Source: Gammaproteobacteria bacterium (lineage in GTDB: Bacteria > Pseudomonadota > Gammaproteobacteria > Steroidobacterales > Steroidobacteraceae). From it: DNA of 55,077 nucleotides. Positions 1 through 9,571 of this stretch are shown one piece after another. Where the stretch lies: the NCBI GenBank assembly GCA_016874055.1, contig VGVG01000009.1:1-55077 (forward strand), in the 5' to 3' direction. The notes beneath the pieces are model-generated. The model was given only the letters and a program-made list of their open reading frames with translations. It was not told where the DNA came from and made no database searches. The translations under genes were made by a program, and so were the position numbers. Position 1 is the first letter of the stretch, and every line of letters starts with the position of its first letter.

Positions 1-247
1 CCGGATCGAGCTCAGGTTCCTGCGGCAGGTAACCCACCTTAATATTCGGCTGCGGGCGCGCCTCGCCTTCGATGTTGGTATCGAGTCCCGCCATGATTTT
101 GAGCAGCGTCGATTTACCCGAGCCGTTCAGACCGAGCACGCCGATCTTGGCGCCCGGGAAGAACGACAGGCTGATGTCGCGCAGAATTTGACGCTTGGGG
201 GGCACGATCTTACCCACCCGATTCATCGTGTAAATGTATTGAGCCAT
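1..247 (-). CDS. ettA: EttA, energy-dependent translational throttle ATPase (N-terminal part only)
   Basis: This is the first 82 codons of an ABC-F ATPase; the rest lies beyond the left edge. ABC-F proteins bind the ribosomal E site and gate early elongation according to ATP/ADP level. The frame opens MAQYIYTMNRVGKIVPPKRQ, almost the same as the start of E. coli EttA, and contains the Walker A motif GLNGSGKST followed by EARPQPNIKVGYLPQEP, which is characteristic of EttA rather than Uup or YheS. The ATG at 247 fits the family start. It is transcribed away from the deacetylase gene, with a 91-base divergent spacer between them. ABC signature, Walker B and the second ATPase domain cannot be seen here. 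Confidence 0.95.
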   Translation of the reverse strand, partial: MAQYIYTMNRVGKIVPPKRQILRDISLSFFPGAKIGVLGLNGSGKSTLLKIMAGLDTNIEGEARPQPNIKVGYLPQEPELDP

Positions 248-338
248 GGCAGAGGTGTGGGAGCTTCCGAGGCTAGAAAAAATGCATTATCGCCTGTGCT
301 AGGCTCCTTAGCATCAGAGTTCGGGGCAGGCAGAGATC

Positions 339-1280
339 ATGTCCGAAGTTCTTGTCATCGCTGGTGAGCGGCTCGCCCGCTACGGTTTCGGCAACGGCCA
401 CTCTTGGAGTCTGGACCGTCACGCCGCCTTTTATCGCGAGTTCGAGGCCCGGGGCCTCGAGAAGCGTTGTAATGTCGAAGACACGCGTATGGCGACGCTC
501 GAAGAGCTTGAGCTTTTTCACTCGCGGCAATACGTCGACTTTCTTCGCGGGCGTTCGCAGGCGGGCTTCGGTTTTTTAGATGGCGGCGATACCCCGGCGT
601 TCCCAGGCGTATTCGAGGCGGCATCGGACGTGGTCGGCGGCACGCTCGAGGCGGCCGCCGCCATCATGACGGGCAGGACTCGACGAGCCTTCGTGCCCAT
701 CGCGGGGCTACACCACGCAGGGCGAGAGGGTGCGGCAGGCTTTTGTGCGCTCAATGATTGTGGGGTCGCCATCGAATGGTTACGCCAAACCCACGGCCTT
801 TCGCGCATCGCCTATATCGATATCGACGCGCATCACGGCGACGGCGTGTTTTACGGCTTCGAGGGCGACCCGCAAGTCATCTTCGCGGACATTCACGAGG
901 ACGGACGATTTTTGTATCCGGGCACGGGCAGTGCCGATGAGTGCGGCACGGGCGAGGCCGCAGGCACCAAGCTCAATCTGCCGCTTTCACCGGGTTCGGA
1001 TGATGCCGCGTTTGCGCCCGCCTGGGCCCAAGTCTTGCTTCATTTGGAAAGTTTCGAACCTGAGTTCTTGCTGCTGCAGTGCGGGGCCGACAGCATCGCG
1101 GGCGATCCGCTGACGCATCTCGCGCTGTCATCCGAAGCGCATGGGAGGGCGGCACGCGATCTCACACAGCTTGCAGAGAGACTTGGTCATGGGCGCGTGC
1201 TCGCCACGGGCGGCGGTGGATATAACCGACAGAACATTGCGGCGGGTTGGAACGCCGTGGTCGAGGGGCTGTTCGGCTAG
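339..1280 (+). CDS. AcuC-like histone deacetylase family protein
   Basis: A 313-residue zinc-dependent deacetylase of the arginase/deacetylase fold (class II histone deacetylase, AcuC and acetylpolyamine amidohydrolase superfamily). The double histidine LHHAGREGA is near residue 125, the zinc-binding stretch [10 protein letters not shown] near 160-170, a second metal-site region [17 protein letters not shown] near 248-264 and a glycine loop GGGGYN near 292. All the expected catalytic elements are present. Bacterial members deacetylate small molecules or protein lysines such as acetyl-CoA synthetase; the substrate cannot be read from the sequence. A purine-rich AGGCAGAG lies just upstream of the ATG at 339. 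It is followed by glyA after 46 bases. Confidence 0.9.
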   Translation: MSEVLVIAGERLARYGFGNGHSWSLDRHAAFYREFEARGLEKRCNVEDTRMATLEELELFHSRQYVDFLRGRSQAGFGFLDGGDTPAFPGVFEAASDVVGGTLEAAAAIMTGRTRRAFVPIAGLHHAGREGAAGFCALNDCGVAIEWLRQTHGLSRIAYIDIDAHHGDGVFYGFEGDPQVIFADIHEDGRFLYPGTGSADECGTGEAAGTKLNLPLSPGSDDAAFAPAWAQVLLHLESFEPEFLLLQCGADSIAGDPLTHLALSSEAHGRAARDLTQLAERLGHGRVLATGGGGYNRQNIAAGWNAVVEGLFG

Positions 1281-1326
1281 AATATATCGTCCCATTGCCG
1301 ATCTTTTACAGCCCGAGGCCCCGCTG

Positions 1327-2586
1327 ATGTCTTCGAGTCGTCTGAACATTGCAGAATTCGACCCTGAGCTCGCCCGATCGATGAGTGCGGAGCGCACGCG
1401 ACAAGAGGACCACATTGAGCTCATTGCCTCGGAGAACTATGCGAGCCCTCGCGTGCTTGAGGCGCAAGGCTCGGTGCTCACCAATAAATATGCCGAGGGG
1501 TATCCCGGCAAACGCTACTACGGCGGGTGTGAGTTCGTCGATGTTGCCGAGCAGCTGGCCATCGATCGCGCAAAGCAACTCTTCGGCGCGGACTACGCGA
1601 ACGTTCAGCCGCACTCGGGTTCGCAGGCGAACGCTGCCGTTTACCTCGCCATGCTCAAACCTGGCGATAGCATTCTTGGCATGAGTCTCGACCACGGCGG
1701 TCATCTCACTCACGGTGCGAAGGTCAACTTCTCCGGAAAGATCTTCAATGCCTCGCAGTACGGCATCCGCCCCGATAACGGCGAAATCGATTACGACGCC
1801 CTCGAGAGGCAAGCGCTCGAAGTGAAGCCTCGCCTCATCATCGCGGGCTTTTCCGCGTATTCTCGCTACCTCGACTTCGCGCGCTTCCGCGCGATAGCCG
1901 ACCAGGTCAGGGCATATTTACACGTCGATATGGCTCACTTCGCCGGCCTCGTGGCAGCGGGGGTATATCCGAACCCGGTGCCCTACGCGGATGTCGTTAC
2001 GACGACCACGCACAAGACGCTGCGCGGTCCGCGCGGCGGACTCATCCTCGCGCGCAAGAACGACGAGCTGACCAAAAAATTCAATTCGCTCGTATTCCCG
2101 GGCACGCAGGGCGGTCCGCTGATGCATGTCATTGCGGCTAAGGCCGTCGCCTTCCTAGAGGCGCTGCAACCTGAGTTTAAAGATTATCAACGTCAGGTTG
2201 TCGCCAACGCGCGTGCTATGTGCGCCCAGCTGCAGCAGCGTGGGTATCGGATCGTCTCAGGTGGCACGGACAATCACCTGTTCCTCATCGATCTCTCCGA
2301 TAAGAACATCACCGGTAAAGACGCGGATGCCGCGCTCGGGGCAGCCCACCTCACGGTTAATAAAAACTCCGTTCCGAACGACCCGCGGCCGCCCATGGTG
2401 ACAAGCGGCATCCGTATCGGCACGCCCGCCGCCACAACCCGCGGTTTTAGGGAAGAGGAGGTCACGAAAGTCGCCGACCTCATCGCTGATGTGCTTGATG
2501 AGGACGGCTCAGCCGAGGCAGTCGCGCGGGTGCGCGAGCAGGTGACGGCCCTGTGCCGCCGCTTCCCGGTTTACGAGTCTTCGTAA
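1327..2586 (+). CDS. glyA: Serine hydroxymethyltransferase
   Basis: Cytosolic PLP enzyme interconverting serine plus tetrahydrofolate with glycine plus 5,10-methylene-tetrahydrofolate, the main source of one-carbon units. The protein is 419 residues, against 417 for E. coli GlyA. The PLP lysine lies in [15 protein letters not shown], at about residue 230, and the N-terminal signature [13 protein letters not shown] is intact. The frame stays open upstream to 1141, but the ATG at 1327 is the one that matches the family start. The longer reading would only overlap the deacetylase gene. A TAGAAT-like -10 element overlaps the deacetylase stop codon, so glyA may have its own promoter. nrdR follows 45 bases later. 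Confidence 0.97.
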   Translation: MSSSRLNIAEFDPELARSMSAERTRQEDHIELIASENYASPRVLEAQGSVLTNKYAEGYPGKRYYGGCEFVDVAEQLAIDRAKQLFGADYANVQPHSGSQANAAVYLAMLKPGDSILGMSLDHGGHLTHGAKVNFSGKIFNASQYGIRPDNGEIDYDALERQALEVKPRLIIAGFSAYSRYLDFARFRAIADQVRAYLHVDMAHFAGLVAAGVYPNPVPYADVVTTTTHKTLRGPRGGLILARKNDELTKKFNSLVFPGTQGGPLMHVIAAKAVAFLEALQPEFKDYQRQVVANARAMCAQLQQRGYRIVSGGTDNHLFLIDLSDKNITGKDADAALGAAHLTVNKNSVPNDPRPPMVTSGIRIGTPAATTRGFREEEVTKVADLIADVLDEDGSAEAVARVREQVTALCRRFPVYESS

Positions 2587-2631
2587 GCCGATCGCCCATC
2601 GACCGCGTTCACACTCCGACGGGACGACGCC

Positions 2632-3189
2632 ATGCACTGTCCCTTCTGCGGCCACGAGGAGACCAAAGTCAACGACTCGCGCCTCGCAGCCGAGGGCCGT
2701 CAGATACGGCGTCGCCGCGAGTGTCTAGCGTGCGGCGAGCGTTTTACCACCTTCGAAACGGCTGAGCTTGTCATGCCACTCGTCGTCAAAAGTCATGGCA
2801 GCCGCGAGCCCTTCGACGAGCAAAAATTGCGCTCGGGCCTCTTCAAGGCACTGCAAAAACGCCCGGTGGAGCAGGAGCAGGTCGAGTCGGCTGTCACCCG
2901 AATTATGCAGCGGCTGCGCGGCCTCGGTGAGCGTGAGGTCCGCTCCCGCCAAGTCGGCGAGTTCGTGATGGATGAATTACGTCATCTCGATGAAGTCGCC
3001 TATGTTCGCTTCGCTTCGGTGTACCGTGGCTTCCAGGACGTTGAGGCTTTTCGGGACGAAGTGGAAAAGCTGCGCAGTCGTCGTCGACGCGAGCCGTTGG
3101 CTGGCCAGTTATCTTTTTTGGGCAGTGACGATGCAGCAAAGAAATCAGCCAATCCTGAGAAAGGCTCAAAGGGTGATGACCGTAAATGA
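2632..3189 (+). CDS. nrdR: NrdR, ribonucleotide reductase transcriptional repressor
   Basis: NrdR is an ATP/dATP-sensing repressor of ribonucleotide reductase genes. The N-terminal zinc ribbon has C3, C6, C31 and C34 (MHCPFCG ... CLACG) with the RRRR basic stretch between the pairs; an ATP-cone domain covers roughly residues 47-137. At 185 residues it is about 35 longer than the typical protein because of a charged C-terminal tail rich in Lys, Asp and Ser. The end overlaps the start of ribD, as in the common nrdR-ribD-ribE-ribB-ribH-nusB arrangement. I did not identify NrdR boxes in the window, and no ribonucleotide reductase genes are present here. Confidence 0.96.
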   Translation: MHCPFCGHEETKVNDSRLAAEGRQIRRRRECLACGERFTTFETAELVMPLVVKSHGSREPFDEQKLRSGLFKALQKRPVEQEQVESAVTRIMQRLRGLGEREVRSRQVGEFVMDELRHLDEVAYVRFASVYRGFQDVEAFRDEVEKLRSRRRREPLAGQLSFLGSDDAAKKSANPEKGSKGDDRK

Positions 3190-4324
3190 CACCCGCGATG
3201 AGCGCTGGAGTCGCTTTGAGCACCATGCGATGCAGCGAGCGCTTGAGCTTGCCGCGCTTGGTGCGGCGACCACGCAACCCAATCCGCGCGTCGGCTGTGT
3301 GATCGCACGAGGTGATACCATCATCGGCGAGGGTTGGCATCAAAGATCAGGCGAGCCGCATGCCGAGGTCCTCGCGCTTCGTGCAGCGGGAGAGGCGGCG
3401 CGCGGCGCGACAGCCTTCGTCACGCTCGAGCCTTGCAATCATCATGGCCGTACACCGCCGTGTTCTGAGGCCTTGATCGCAGCGGGAATCGCCAAAGTGA
3501 TTTTCGCTTGCGGCGATCCGGACCCCCGCGTCGATGGCTCAGGAGCGGCACGCCTGTGCGCGGCCGGCATCGAGGTTGAGACAGGATTACTCTCTGAGCA
3601 GGGCGAAGAGCTCAATCTCGGGTTTTTTAAGCGCATGCGGACGGGTCGTCCGTGGGTGCGTCTCAAGTTGGCAGCCAGCCTCGATGGACGTACAGCGCTC
3701 GCAAGTGGTGAAAGCCGTTGGATCACCTCGCCGCAGGCGCGCGAGGACGTGCATCGTTTTCGAGCTGAAAGCGCAGCGATCTTGAGCACGAGCGCGACGG
3801 TCATCGCCGATGATCCCGAACTCACAGCGCGACCCGTAGATCCTGTGAACGATGACGGAAAGATCAGACATCCGTGGCGTGTGATTCTCGATCGTCATCT
3901 ACGCATTCCGAGCGTAGCGCGAGTCTTTGCGACTCAGGGTGAGATCGTTCGCCTGACATCCGCGTCGGCGCTCGCGAGCGCCACGATTCCAAATATCAAC
4001 ACCGACACGAATCGTCGTATTGAAGCGATTGCGAGCGCGCCCGATGGGCGTCTCAGTCTCGAGGCGGTGCTCGCCTGGATGGGCGGGGCGGGGCTCAACG
4101 AAGTATGGACAGAAGCCGGCCCCACGCTTGCGGGCGCCTTGCTGACCGTGCATCTTGTCGATGAGCTCGTGCTCTACCTCGCGCCCCGCGTGCTCGGGTC
4201 CGATGCGCGACCGCTCGCCCACCTAGCCGGGCCGATGCGGCTGGCCGAATCGCCCGAGTGGCGGATTTGCGATCTGCGCCAGACGGGCACTGATAGCCGT
4301 ATCATGCTGCGCCCGAACCGCTGA
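3176..4324 (+). CDS. ribD: Bifunctional pyrimidine deaminase/reductase RibD
   Basis: RibD carries out two successive riboflavin steps: deamination of the 2,5-diamino pyrimidinone ring, then NADPH reduction of the ribosyl side chain. The deaminase half holds the zinc ligands in [11 protein letters not shown] and [12 protein letters not shown]; the reductase half begins near residue 155 with [17 protein letters not shown] and [13 protein letters not shown]. The ATG at 3176 gives 382 residues, close to the family (E. coli 367), and overlaps the nrdR end by 14 bases. The frame is open further upstream, but that would run deep into nrdR. Neither a leader nor an FMN riboswitch is possible in this spacing, so expression probably follows nrdR. 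Confidence 0.96.
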   Translation: MTVNDTRDERWSRFEHHAMQRALELAALGAATTQPNPRVGCVIARGDTIIGEGWHQRSGEPHAEVLALRAAGEAARGATAFVTLEPCNHHGRTPPCSEALIAAGIAKVIFACGDPDPRVDGSGAARLCAAGIEVETGLLSEQGEELNLGFFKRMRTGRPWVRLKLAASLDGRTALASGESRWITSPQAREDVHRFRAESAAILSTSATVIADDPELTARPVDPVNDDGKIRHPWRVILDRHLRIPSVARVFATQGEIVRLTSASALASATIPNINTDTNRRIEAIASAPDGRLSLEAVLAWMGGAGLNEVWTEAGPTLAGALLTVHLVDELVLYLAPRVLGSDARPLAHLAGPMRLAESPEWRICDLRQTGTDSRIMLRPNR

Positions 4325-4354
4325 GGCGGCTGAAACACCCAGGACCAGAGTTGA

Positions 4355-4957
4355 ATGTTCACCGGAATAGTTCGCGACGTTGGCCAGATCGTGACACTCG
4401 AGCGTCGCGGCGGCGACGTGCGCCTGCGCATCGCGGTTGATCGCCTCTCGCTCGCCGCGACTCGCTCGGGAGACAGCATCGCGGTGAGCGGGGTGTGTCT
4501 CACGGCACTCGAGATCGACGCGAAAGGATTTTCGGCGGATGTCTCGAGCGAGACCTTGTCGCTCACCACCTTGGGCGCACTCGAAGTCGGCAGCCGCGTC
4601 AATCTCGAGCCCGCCCTCAAAGCCGGGGATGCGCTCGGCGGACATCTCGTGTCGGGTCATGTCGATGGGTTCGGCGAAGTGCTCGAGGTGCGCGAGGATG
4701 CGCGCTCGATACGTATGCGCTTCGGCTGCCCACTCTCAATAGCCAAATATTTTGCTCGTAAGGGCTCGGTGGCCATCGACGGTGTGAGCCTCACCATTAA
4801 CGACGTGGGACCGACAGAGTTTTCGGTCAATCTCATTCCGCATACCCAAGAGGTGACGACGTTCGGCGAGTTCAAGTCGGGTCGTCGCGTGAACCTCGAG
4901 GTGGATCAGGTGGCGCGATACGTCGAGCGTCTACTTGATCCGCAGGTGCCGCGATGA
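4355..4957 (+). CDS. ribE: Riboflavin synthase, alpha subunit
   Basis: A 200-residue riboflavin synthase that dismutates two 6,7-dimethyl-8-ribityllumazine molecules into riboflavin. It consists of two lumazine-binding beta-barrel repeats: the first begins [12 protein letters not shown], the second around residue 98 in [18 protein letters not shown]. The conserved [13 protein letters not shown] segment is present in repeat two. The symbol is ribE in most proteobacteria and ribC in E. coli. The start is 30 bases after ribD and the end overlaps the next gene by ATGA, which suggests translational coupling. Confidence 0.96.
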   Translation: MFTGIVRDVGQIVTLERRGGDVRLRIAVDRLSLAATRSGDSIAVSGVCLTALEIDAKGFSADVSSETLSLTTLGALEVGSRVNLEPALKAGDALGGHLVSGHVDGFGEVLEVREDARSIRMRFGCPLSIAKYFARKGSVAIDGVSLTINDVGPTEFSVNLIPHTQEVTTFGEFKSGRRVNLEVDQVARYVERLLDPQVPR

Positions 4958-6069
4958 GTGTCGAGCTCGACCGCATCGAAGACATTCTCGCGGATCTTGC
5001 CGCTGGCAAGATGGTGATCATCATCGATGATGAGAGTCGTGAGAACGAAGGTGATCTCTTGATGGCCGCCAGCAAGGTACGGCCCGAGGATATCAACTTC
5101 ATGGCGCGCCACGGTCGGGGGCTCATCTGTCTCACGCTCACCGAAGAGCGATGCCGGCAACTGCGCTTGCCGCTTATGGTGAGTGACACGCATCGCGAAC
5201 ATCGGACGAATTTCACACTCTCGATCGAGGCGGCTGAGGGCGTCACGACGGGTATTTCCGCGTACGACCGGGCTCATACGGTACGCACGGCTGTTGCGCC
5301 CGACGCATCGCCTCAAGACCTGCGGCAGCCGGGGCATATCTTCCCGATCATGGCGCAGCCTGGCGGCGCGCTTACGCGCGCCGGACATACCGAAGCAGGC
5401 TGCGATCTCGCGCGGCTTGCAGGCCTCGAACCTGCGGCCGTCATCGTCGAAATTATGAACGACGACGGGACGATGGCGAGACGCGCCGACCTCGAAGTCT
5501 TTGCTCGTCAGCATAGCCTGCGCATCGCCAGCATCGCTGATCTCATCCGCTATCGGTTAGGCAACGAGCGCTCAGTAGAGCGTATCGCCGATCGACGGGT
5601 CACGCTCGAGGCAGGCGAGTTCCAGCTGCTCGCGTATCAAGACCATGTGCATCGCGACGTTCATCTTGCACTCGTCTACGGCGATATCGCTAGCCACTCG
5701 TCACCCCTCGTACGAGTGCATCTTACTGACATGATGCGCGATGTGGTCGGTGTTGTTGATGGCGCGAGGCGCTGGACGCTGCGCGCTGCCCTCGAGCGCG
5801 TGGTCAAGGAAGGCGCTGGAGTGGTCGTTATTCTCCGTGATATGGAGTCTCCACGCGAACTCGCCGACGCCGTGCAAACCTTCGATCGTCGCCCCTCAGC
5901 GGGCGCCATCGGCGAAGGACCCGAAGTGCTGCGTACCTATGGTATCGGTGCTCAGATTCTCAAAGATTTGGGGATTCGCCGAATGCGAGTGCTCTCGAGA
6001 CCCTGGCAGTTACAGGGTCTCGCAGCCTTCGACCTTGAAGTAGACAGTTACCTGGACCGCGGCTCGTGA
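4954..6069 (+). CDS. ribB: RibBX: DHBP synthase with degenerate GTP cyclohydrolase II-like domain
   Basis: The first 200 residues are a complete 3,4-dihydroxy-2-butanone-4-phosphate synthase, which makes the four-carbon precursor of riboflavin from ribulose 5-phosphate. Its metal-binding acidic loop [11 protein letters not shown] is at residues 25-35, and [15 protein letters not shown] follows later. The C-terminal 165 residues align with GTP cyclohydrolase II, but the zinc loop is lost: where RibA has three cysteines (HSECLTGD...CDCG) this protein reads [15 protein letters not shown] near residue 254, with no cysteine. The GTP cyclohydrolase II activity is therefore very unlikely. This matches the proteobacterial ribBX hybrid type, so a separate ribA should exist elsewhere. 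It overlaps ribE and ribH by four bases each. Confidence 0.93.
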   Translation: MSVELDRIEDILADLAAGKMVIIIDDESRENEGDLLMAASKVRPEDINFMARHGRGLICLTLTEERCRQLRLPLMVSDTHREHRTNFTLSIEAAEGVTTGISAYDRAHTVRTAVAPDASPQDLRQPGHIFPIMAQPGGALTRAGHTEAGCDLARLAGLEPAAVIVEIMNDDGTMARRADLEVFARQHSLRIASIADLIRYRLGNERSVERIADRRVTLEAGEFQLLAYQDHVHRDVHLALVYGDIASHSSPLVRVHLTDMMRDVVGVVDGARRWTLRAALERVVKEGAGVVVILRDMESPRELADAVQTFDRRPSAGAIGEGPEVLRTYGIGAQILKDLGIRRMRVLSRPWQLQGLAAFDLEVDSYLDRGS

Positions 6070-6557
6070 AACTGGAGGCGTCTTCGATAGAAATCGGTCG
6101 GCTGCCGACCCTCGATGCGCGATCGCTGCGTGTCGCCGTGGTCTGCGCGCGCTGCAATGATTCCATCGTATCGAAGTTGCTCGAGGGCGCACGCGCGGCC
6201 TGGGCTCGCCACGGCGGACCGTCGGAGGGTCTTATTCTACAGCGCGTGCCTGGTGCCTTCGAGTTGCCGCTCGCCTGTCAGCACATTGCTTGGACGGGGC
6301 GTGTGCATGCGGTCGTCGCACTCGGTTGCGTGATCCGAGGCGACACCCCGCATTTCGATTACGTGGCCGGGGAGTGCGCTCGTGGTCTCATGCACGCTGG
6401 CTTACTGACGGGGTTACCAATTATTTTCGGTGTGCTCACAGTCGAGAACCCGGCACAGGCCGAAGAGCGCGCCGATCCCGCGCGCATGAACAAAGGTGGC
6501 GAGGCGCTCGAAGCAGCCCTCGAAATGATCCAGCTGCTTCGAGAGAATCGTTCGTGA
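6066..6557 (+). CDS. ribH: 6,7-dimethyl-8-ribityllumazine synthase
   Basis: Lumazine synthase condenses the RibD product with dihydroxybutanone phosphate and supplies riboflavin synthase. The 163-residue protein has the substrate loops VPGAFELPLA and ALGCVIRGDTPHFDYV, with the catalytic histidine in the latter, and a conserved K in ARMNKGGEALEAAL. It starts at GTG 6066, overlapping the ribBX stop as GTGA. The ribH stop overlaps the GTG of nusB in the same way, so the three genes are probably translated in tandem. Confidence 0.96.
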   Translation: MKLEASSIEIGRLPTLDARSLRVAVVCARCNDSIVSKLLEGARAAWARHGGPSEGLILQRVPGAFELPLACQHIAWTGRVHAVVALGCVIRGDTPHFDYVAGECARGLMHAGLLTGLPIIFGVLTVENPAQAEERADPARMNKGGEALEAALEMIQLLRENRS

Positions 6558-6991
6558 GTCGCATCAGAGATCCTCGTTCGGGTGCGCGTTCGGTCGCCCG
6601 TAAACTCGCCATGCAGGCGCTATATTGCCTGCAGCTCAACGAGACTCCTTGGCAGGATCTACTGAGCGAGTTCGCCGCTGAAGAAGACATGGCCTGCGCC
6701 GACCGCGACTATTTCGATGAGATCGTGCGTACTGTCTTTGAATCGCGCACCGCGCTCGATGAGCAGCTCAAAGACTGGGCCGATCGCGCGCCTACCGAGC
6801 TCGACCCCGTCGAGCATGCTGTGTTGCTGATAGGCATGCACGAGCTTGCGCACCGCCCCGATGTGCCGTGGCGTGTTGTGGTGAACGAGGCCGTCAGTCT
6901 CACGCGCCGGTTCGGCGCCACCGACGCGCACAAATACGTCAATGCTGTGCTCGATCGCGCAGCGCGAGTGCTACGACCGCACGAACATTGA
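6554..6991 (+). CDS. nusB: NusB transcription antitermination factor
   Basis: NusB is a small RNA-binding protein that works with NusE (S10) at boxA sequences for rRNA antitermination. The 145-residue frame begins at GTG 6554, overlapping the ribH stop. It shows the family pattern SRIRDPRSGARSVARKLAMQ at the N-terminus, IGMHELAHRPDVPWRVVVNEA in the middle and FGATDAHKYVNAVLD near the C-terminus. The same frame is open upstream through ribH to 6290, but that part is antisense-quality sequence and not NusB-like. Position behind ribH and before thiL is the usual one. Confidence 0.95.
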   Translation: MSRIRDPRSGARSVARKLAMQALYCLQLNETPWQDLLSEFAAEEDMACADRDYFDEIVRTVFESRTALDEQLKDWADRAPTELDPVEHAVLLIGMHELAHRPDVPWRVVVNEAVSLTRRFGATDAHKYVNAVLDRAARVLRPHEH

Positions 6992-6996
6992 GCCGA

Positions 6997-8034
6997 ATGC
7001 CGTTAGGTGAATTCGAACTGATCGATCGTTTTTTTCGCGAAGCTGGCGGTCGCCGGGGCGACGTCGTACTTGGCGTCGGCGATGATGGCGCGATCCTGCG
7101 TCCGCCGGAGGGAGTCGATCTCATCGCCGTGAGCGATACCCTCGTCGAGGGCGTGCATTTCCCAGCGGGTGCGCCGGCACGGTCAGTTGGACATCGTGCG
7201 CTTGCCGTCAACTTAAGCGACATCGCGGCCATGGGCGCCGCGCCCGCCTGGAGTCTGCTCGCGCTCACGCTACCGCGCGCCGACGAGATCTGGCTCAAGG
7301 AATTCACCGAAGGGTTTTCATTGCTCGCGCTCGAATACGAAGTATCGCTCGTCGGGGGAGACACCTCACGCGGGCCTTTGATGGTCGGGGTGCAGGTGTT
7401 CGGATTCGTGCCCCGTGGCCTGGCCTTGCGTCGCGCCGGGGGCCAACCCGGCGATCTAATCTGCGTGTCGGGTACGCCAGGCGATGCGGCAGCAGGTCTC
7501 GCACTACTCACGCCCGATGCGATGGTCGGCGCAGGCCATAAATTTCGGCGCGATCAAGGCGACGTTGTAGCTCGCGACGCCCTTCGCGCACGCTTCGAAT
7601 ATCCGACTCCGCGTCTCGTGCTCGGTAGTCAATTACTCGACCTGGCGACTGCCTGCATCGACGTGTCAGACGGACTCGCAGGCGATATCGGCAAGCTCGC
7701 TGCTGCGAGCGGATGTGCCGCCATCCTCGATCTCGAGCGTGTACCGCGCTCGACGGCGCTCGCTGCACTCGTCCGTCAAGGTGTATTCGAAGAGCGTGAC
7801 GCCCTGCGTTTCATGTTAACTGGAGGCGATGACTGCGAGCTAGCATTCACGGTGCCGCCGGAGAGCCGCCATGCGCTCTCCGCACTCGAGGCGCGAGGTG
7901 AGGTTTCGGTGATCGGCGCGCTTGTTGAAAAAGAGGGTGGAAGTTCGCTCGTGACCGTCCGCACGGAGCATAGTAGACTGCGGCAGTACCTTGACGCTTT
8001 GCCGTTGAGCTTCGATCACTTCAGCAATGCGTAA
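6997..8034 (+). CDS. thiL: Thiamine-monophosphate kinase
   Basis: ThiL phosphorylates thiamine monophosphate to the active cofactor thiamine diphosphate. The 345-residue protein starts MPLGEFELIDRFF, and has the Mg-ATP loop GVGDDGAIL at about residues 26-34, SVGHRALAVNLSDIAAMGA and the C-terminal GGDDCELAFTVP. The ATG at 6997 is five bases after the nusB stop; a TTG at 6988 is a possible alternative. Dxs in this window is one of the enzymes that needs the product. The last eight bases overlap the sugar dehydrogenase start. Confidence 0.95.
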   Translation: MPLGEFELIDRFFREAGGRRGDVVLGVGDDGAILRPPEGVDLIAVSDTLVEGVHFPAGAPARSVGHRALAVNLSDIAAMGAAPAWSLLALTLPRADEIWLKEFTEGFSLLALEYEVSLVGGDTSRGPLMVGVQVFGFVPRGLALRRAGGQPGDLICVSGTPGDAAAGLALLTPDAMVGAGHKFRRDQGDVVARDALRARFEYPTPRLVLGSQLLDLATACIDVSDGLAGDIGKLAAASGCAAILDLERVPRSTALAALVRQGVFEERDALRFMLTGGDDCELAFTVPPESRHALSALEARGEVSVIGALVEKEGGSSLVTVRTEHSRLRQYLDALPLSFDHFSNA

Positions 8035-9568
8035 CTACCACGCGATCGCTCTCCTCGCTCCGCTGATTTTGTGGGTTGGCGCGTGTTCGGGTGGGGGAGT
8101 CGATTCGTTCACCGTCACGGTCTCCTCAGGCGTCGGCGGTACCTTGAGCCCGGCGTCGGTCGCAGTCCGTTCCGGCTCCACAGCGAGCTTCATGCTGACC
8201 GCCTCGACCGGTTATGAGATCGCATCCATCAGCGGCTGCGGCGGTCAACTCTCGGGCACGACTTACATCACGGGTCCCGTGATGAATACCTGTACGGTTA
8301 TGGTGTCCTTTCGACTGAAGCGTTACAACGTCTCGGCTAATGCCACTGCTTCGGGATCGATCACTCCCGCGACGGCATCCGTCGAGCACGGCACGACGAC
8401 CGAGTTCGTGGTAATTCCGAATGCCGATGCGGCTCTTGTAGGTGTCAGCGGCTGCGGCGGGTCGTTGACCGGCCCGCGCTACACGACAGGCCCAATCACG
8501 GCGGACTGCTCGGTCAACGCGACTCTCGCACGGCCCGAGTTGCTCATGCAGGGGTTGACGTCGCCTTGGGGGATCGCCGAACTGCCGGACGGGCGCCTAC
8601 TTATCACAGAGCGCGTCGGCACGCTCGCCATCACTAATGTGACGCGCACGGCTGTGGAGGTGCGAATCAATATACCGCTTACGATCGGTGTCCAAGGTCA
8701 AGGTGGTCTGCTCGATATTGCTCTCGATCCCGACTTCAGTACCGACCCAAAAATTTATTTCACTTACTCTGAGGCGGGCGGCGGTACGGAAGCCAGCCTC
8801 TTGGGTACCGCGGTGGCCCGTGCGAGGTTCGTCTCAAACACACTCAATGATTTCGAGGTGATCTACCGACAGGTTCCTAAGGTCGATGGCGGATCCCACT
8901 TCGGTTCACGAGTAGTCTTCCGATCAGACAAAACGATGTTCGTGACCTTTGGCGACCGAGGTAGTACACCCTTCGTTCAAAACCCCGGATCATCGATCGG
9001 CAAAGTCATCCGTATCTCGCGGGATGGATCAATCCCTGCCAATAATCCGGTGATCGTGGGTGGGAGACCCGAGATTTGGAGTATCGGTCATCGCAATTCG
9101 CAAGGAGCGGCTTTACGACCGGGCACCGATGAGCTTTGGCTCAGCGAGCATGGCCCTCAGGGCGGTGACGAATTGAATCGCATCGTGGCGGGCGGGAACT
9201 ACGGTTGGCCGAACGTGAGCTACGGGTGCAACTACGGAGATCCGGTCGGTGCAGCCTGTCGCATCGGCGGGGGCGTCCACGCGCCCGCTTATCTTGAACC
9301 GGTGAGTCATTGGGTACCAACGTCCGTCGCCCCTGCAAGTCTCATCTTTTACACTGGAACCCGCTTCGGACCGTGGCAGGGCCATGCGTTCATGGGCACC
9401 CTGGCCGGCACAGCGCTTTGGCGGATCGAGCTCAACGGCAACGTGGAAGCTGCGAGAGAGCGTCTCTTCGGAAGTCTCGGTGAGCGCATTCGAGATGTGC
9501 ACCAAGGCAGCGACGGCTACCTCTACTCCATCACCGACAGCGGAAAACTATTTCGTATCCGCGACTGA
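8027..9568 (+). CDS. Lipoprotein with two InlB-type repeats and a PQQ-dependent sugar dehydrogenase domain
   Basis: A 513-residue exported protein. The N-terminus is a lipoprotein signal ending in WVGAC (C20), followed by SGGG. Residues about 27-96 and 100-170 are two copies of an 70-residue beta module with shared GTLSPASVAV/GSITPATASV, GCGG and GP.....C motifs, like the divergent InlB B-repeats of surface proteins. The rest resembles soluble aldose sugar dehydrogenases (YliI type), with SPWGIAELPDGRLLITER, HFGSRVVF, TFGDRG, IGHRNSQGAAL and HGPQGGDELN. Family members oxidise sugars using PQQ in the periplasm. PQQ binding here is inferred. It overlaps thiL by eight bases yet is functionally unrelated, and is convergent with folE2. 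Confidence 0.85.
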   Translation: MRNYHAIALLAPLILWVGACSGGGVDSFTVTVSSGVGGTLSPASVAVRSGSTASFMLTASTGYEIASISGCGGQLSGTTYITGPVMNTCTVMVSFRLKRYNVSANATASGSITPATASVEHGTTTEFVVIPNADAALVGVSGCGGSLTGPRYTTGPITADCSVNATLARPELLMQGLTSPWGIAELPDGRLLITERVGTLAITNVTRTAVEVRINIPLTIGVQGQGGLLDIALDPDFSTDPKIYFTYSEAGGGTEASLLGTAVARARFVSNTLNDFEVIYRQVPKVDGGSHFGSRVVFRSDKTMFVTFGDRGSTPFVQNPGSSIGKVIRISRDGSIPANNPVIVGGRPEIWSIGHRNSQGAALRPGTDELWLSEHGPQGGDELNRIVAGGNYGWPNVSYGCNYGDPVGAACRIGGGVHAPAYLEPVSHWVPTSVAPASLIFYTGTRFGPWQGHAFMGTLAGTALWRIELNGNVEAARERLFGSLGERIRDVHQGSDGYLYSITDSGKLFRIRD

Positions 9569-9571
9569 GTG

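Noticed and set aside
2590-3175. A riboflavin (FMN) riboswitch ahead of ribD
   Set aside because: ribD starts within nrdR with no leader, and no conserved FMN-element segments are visible in the preceding sequence.
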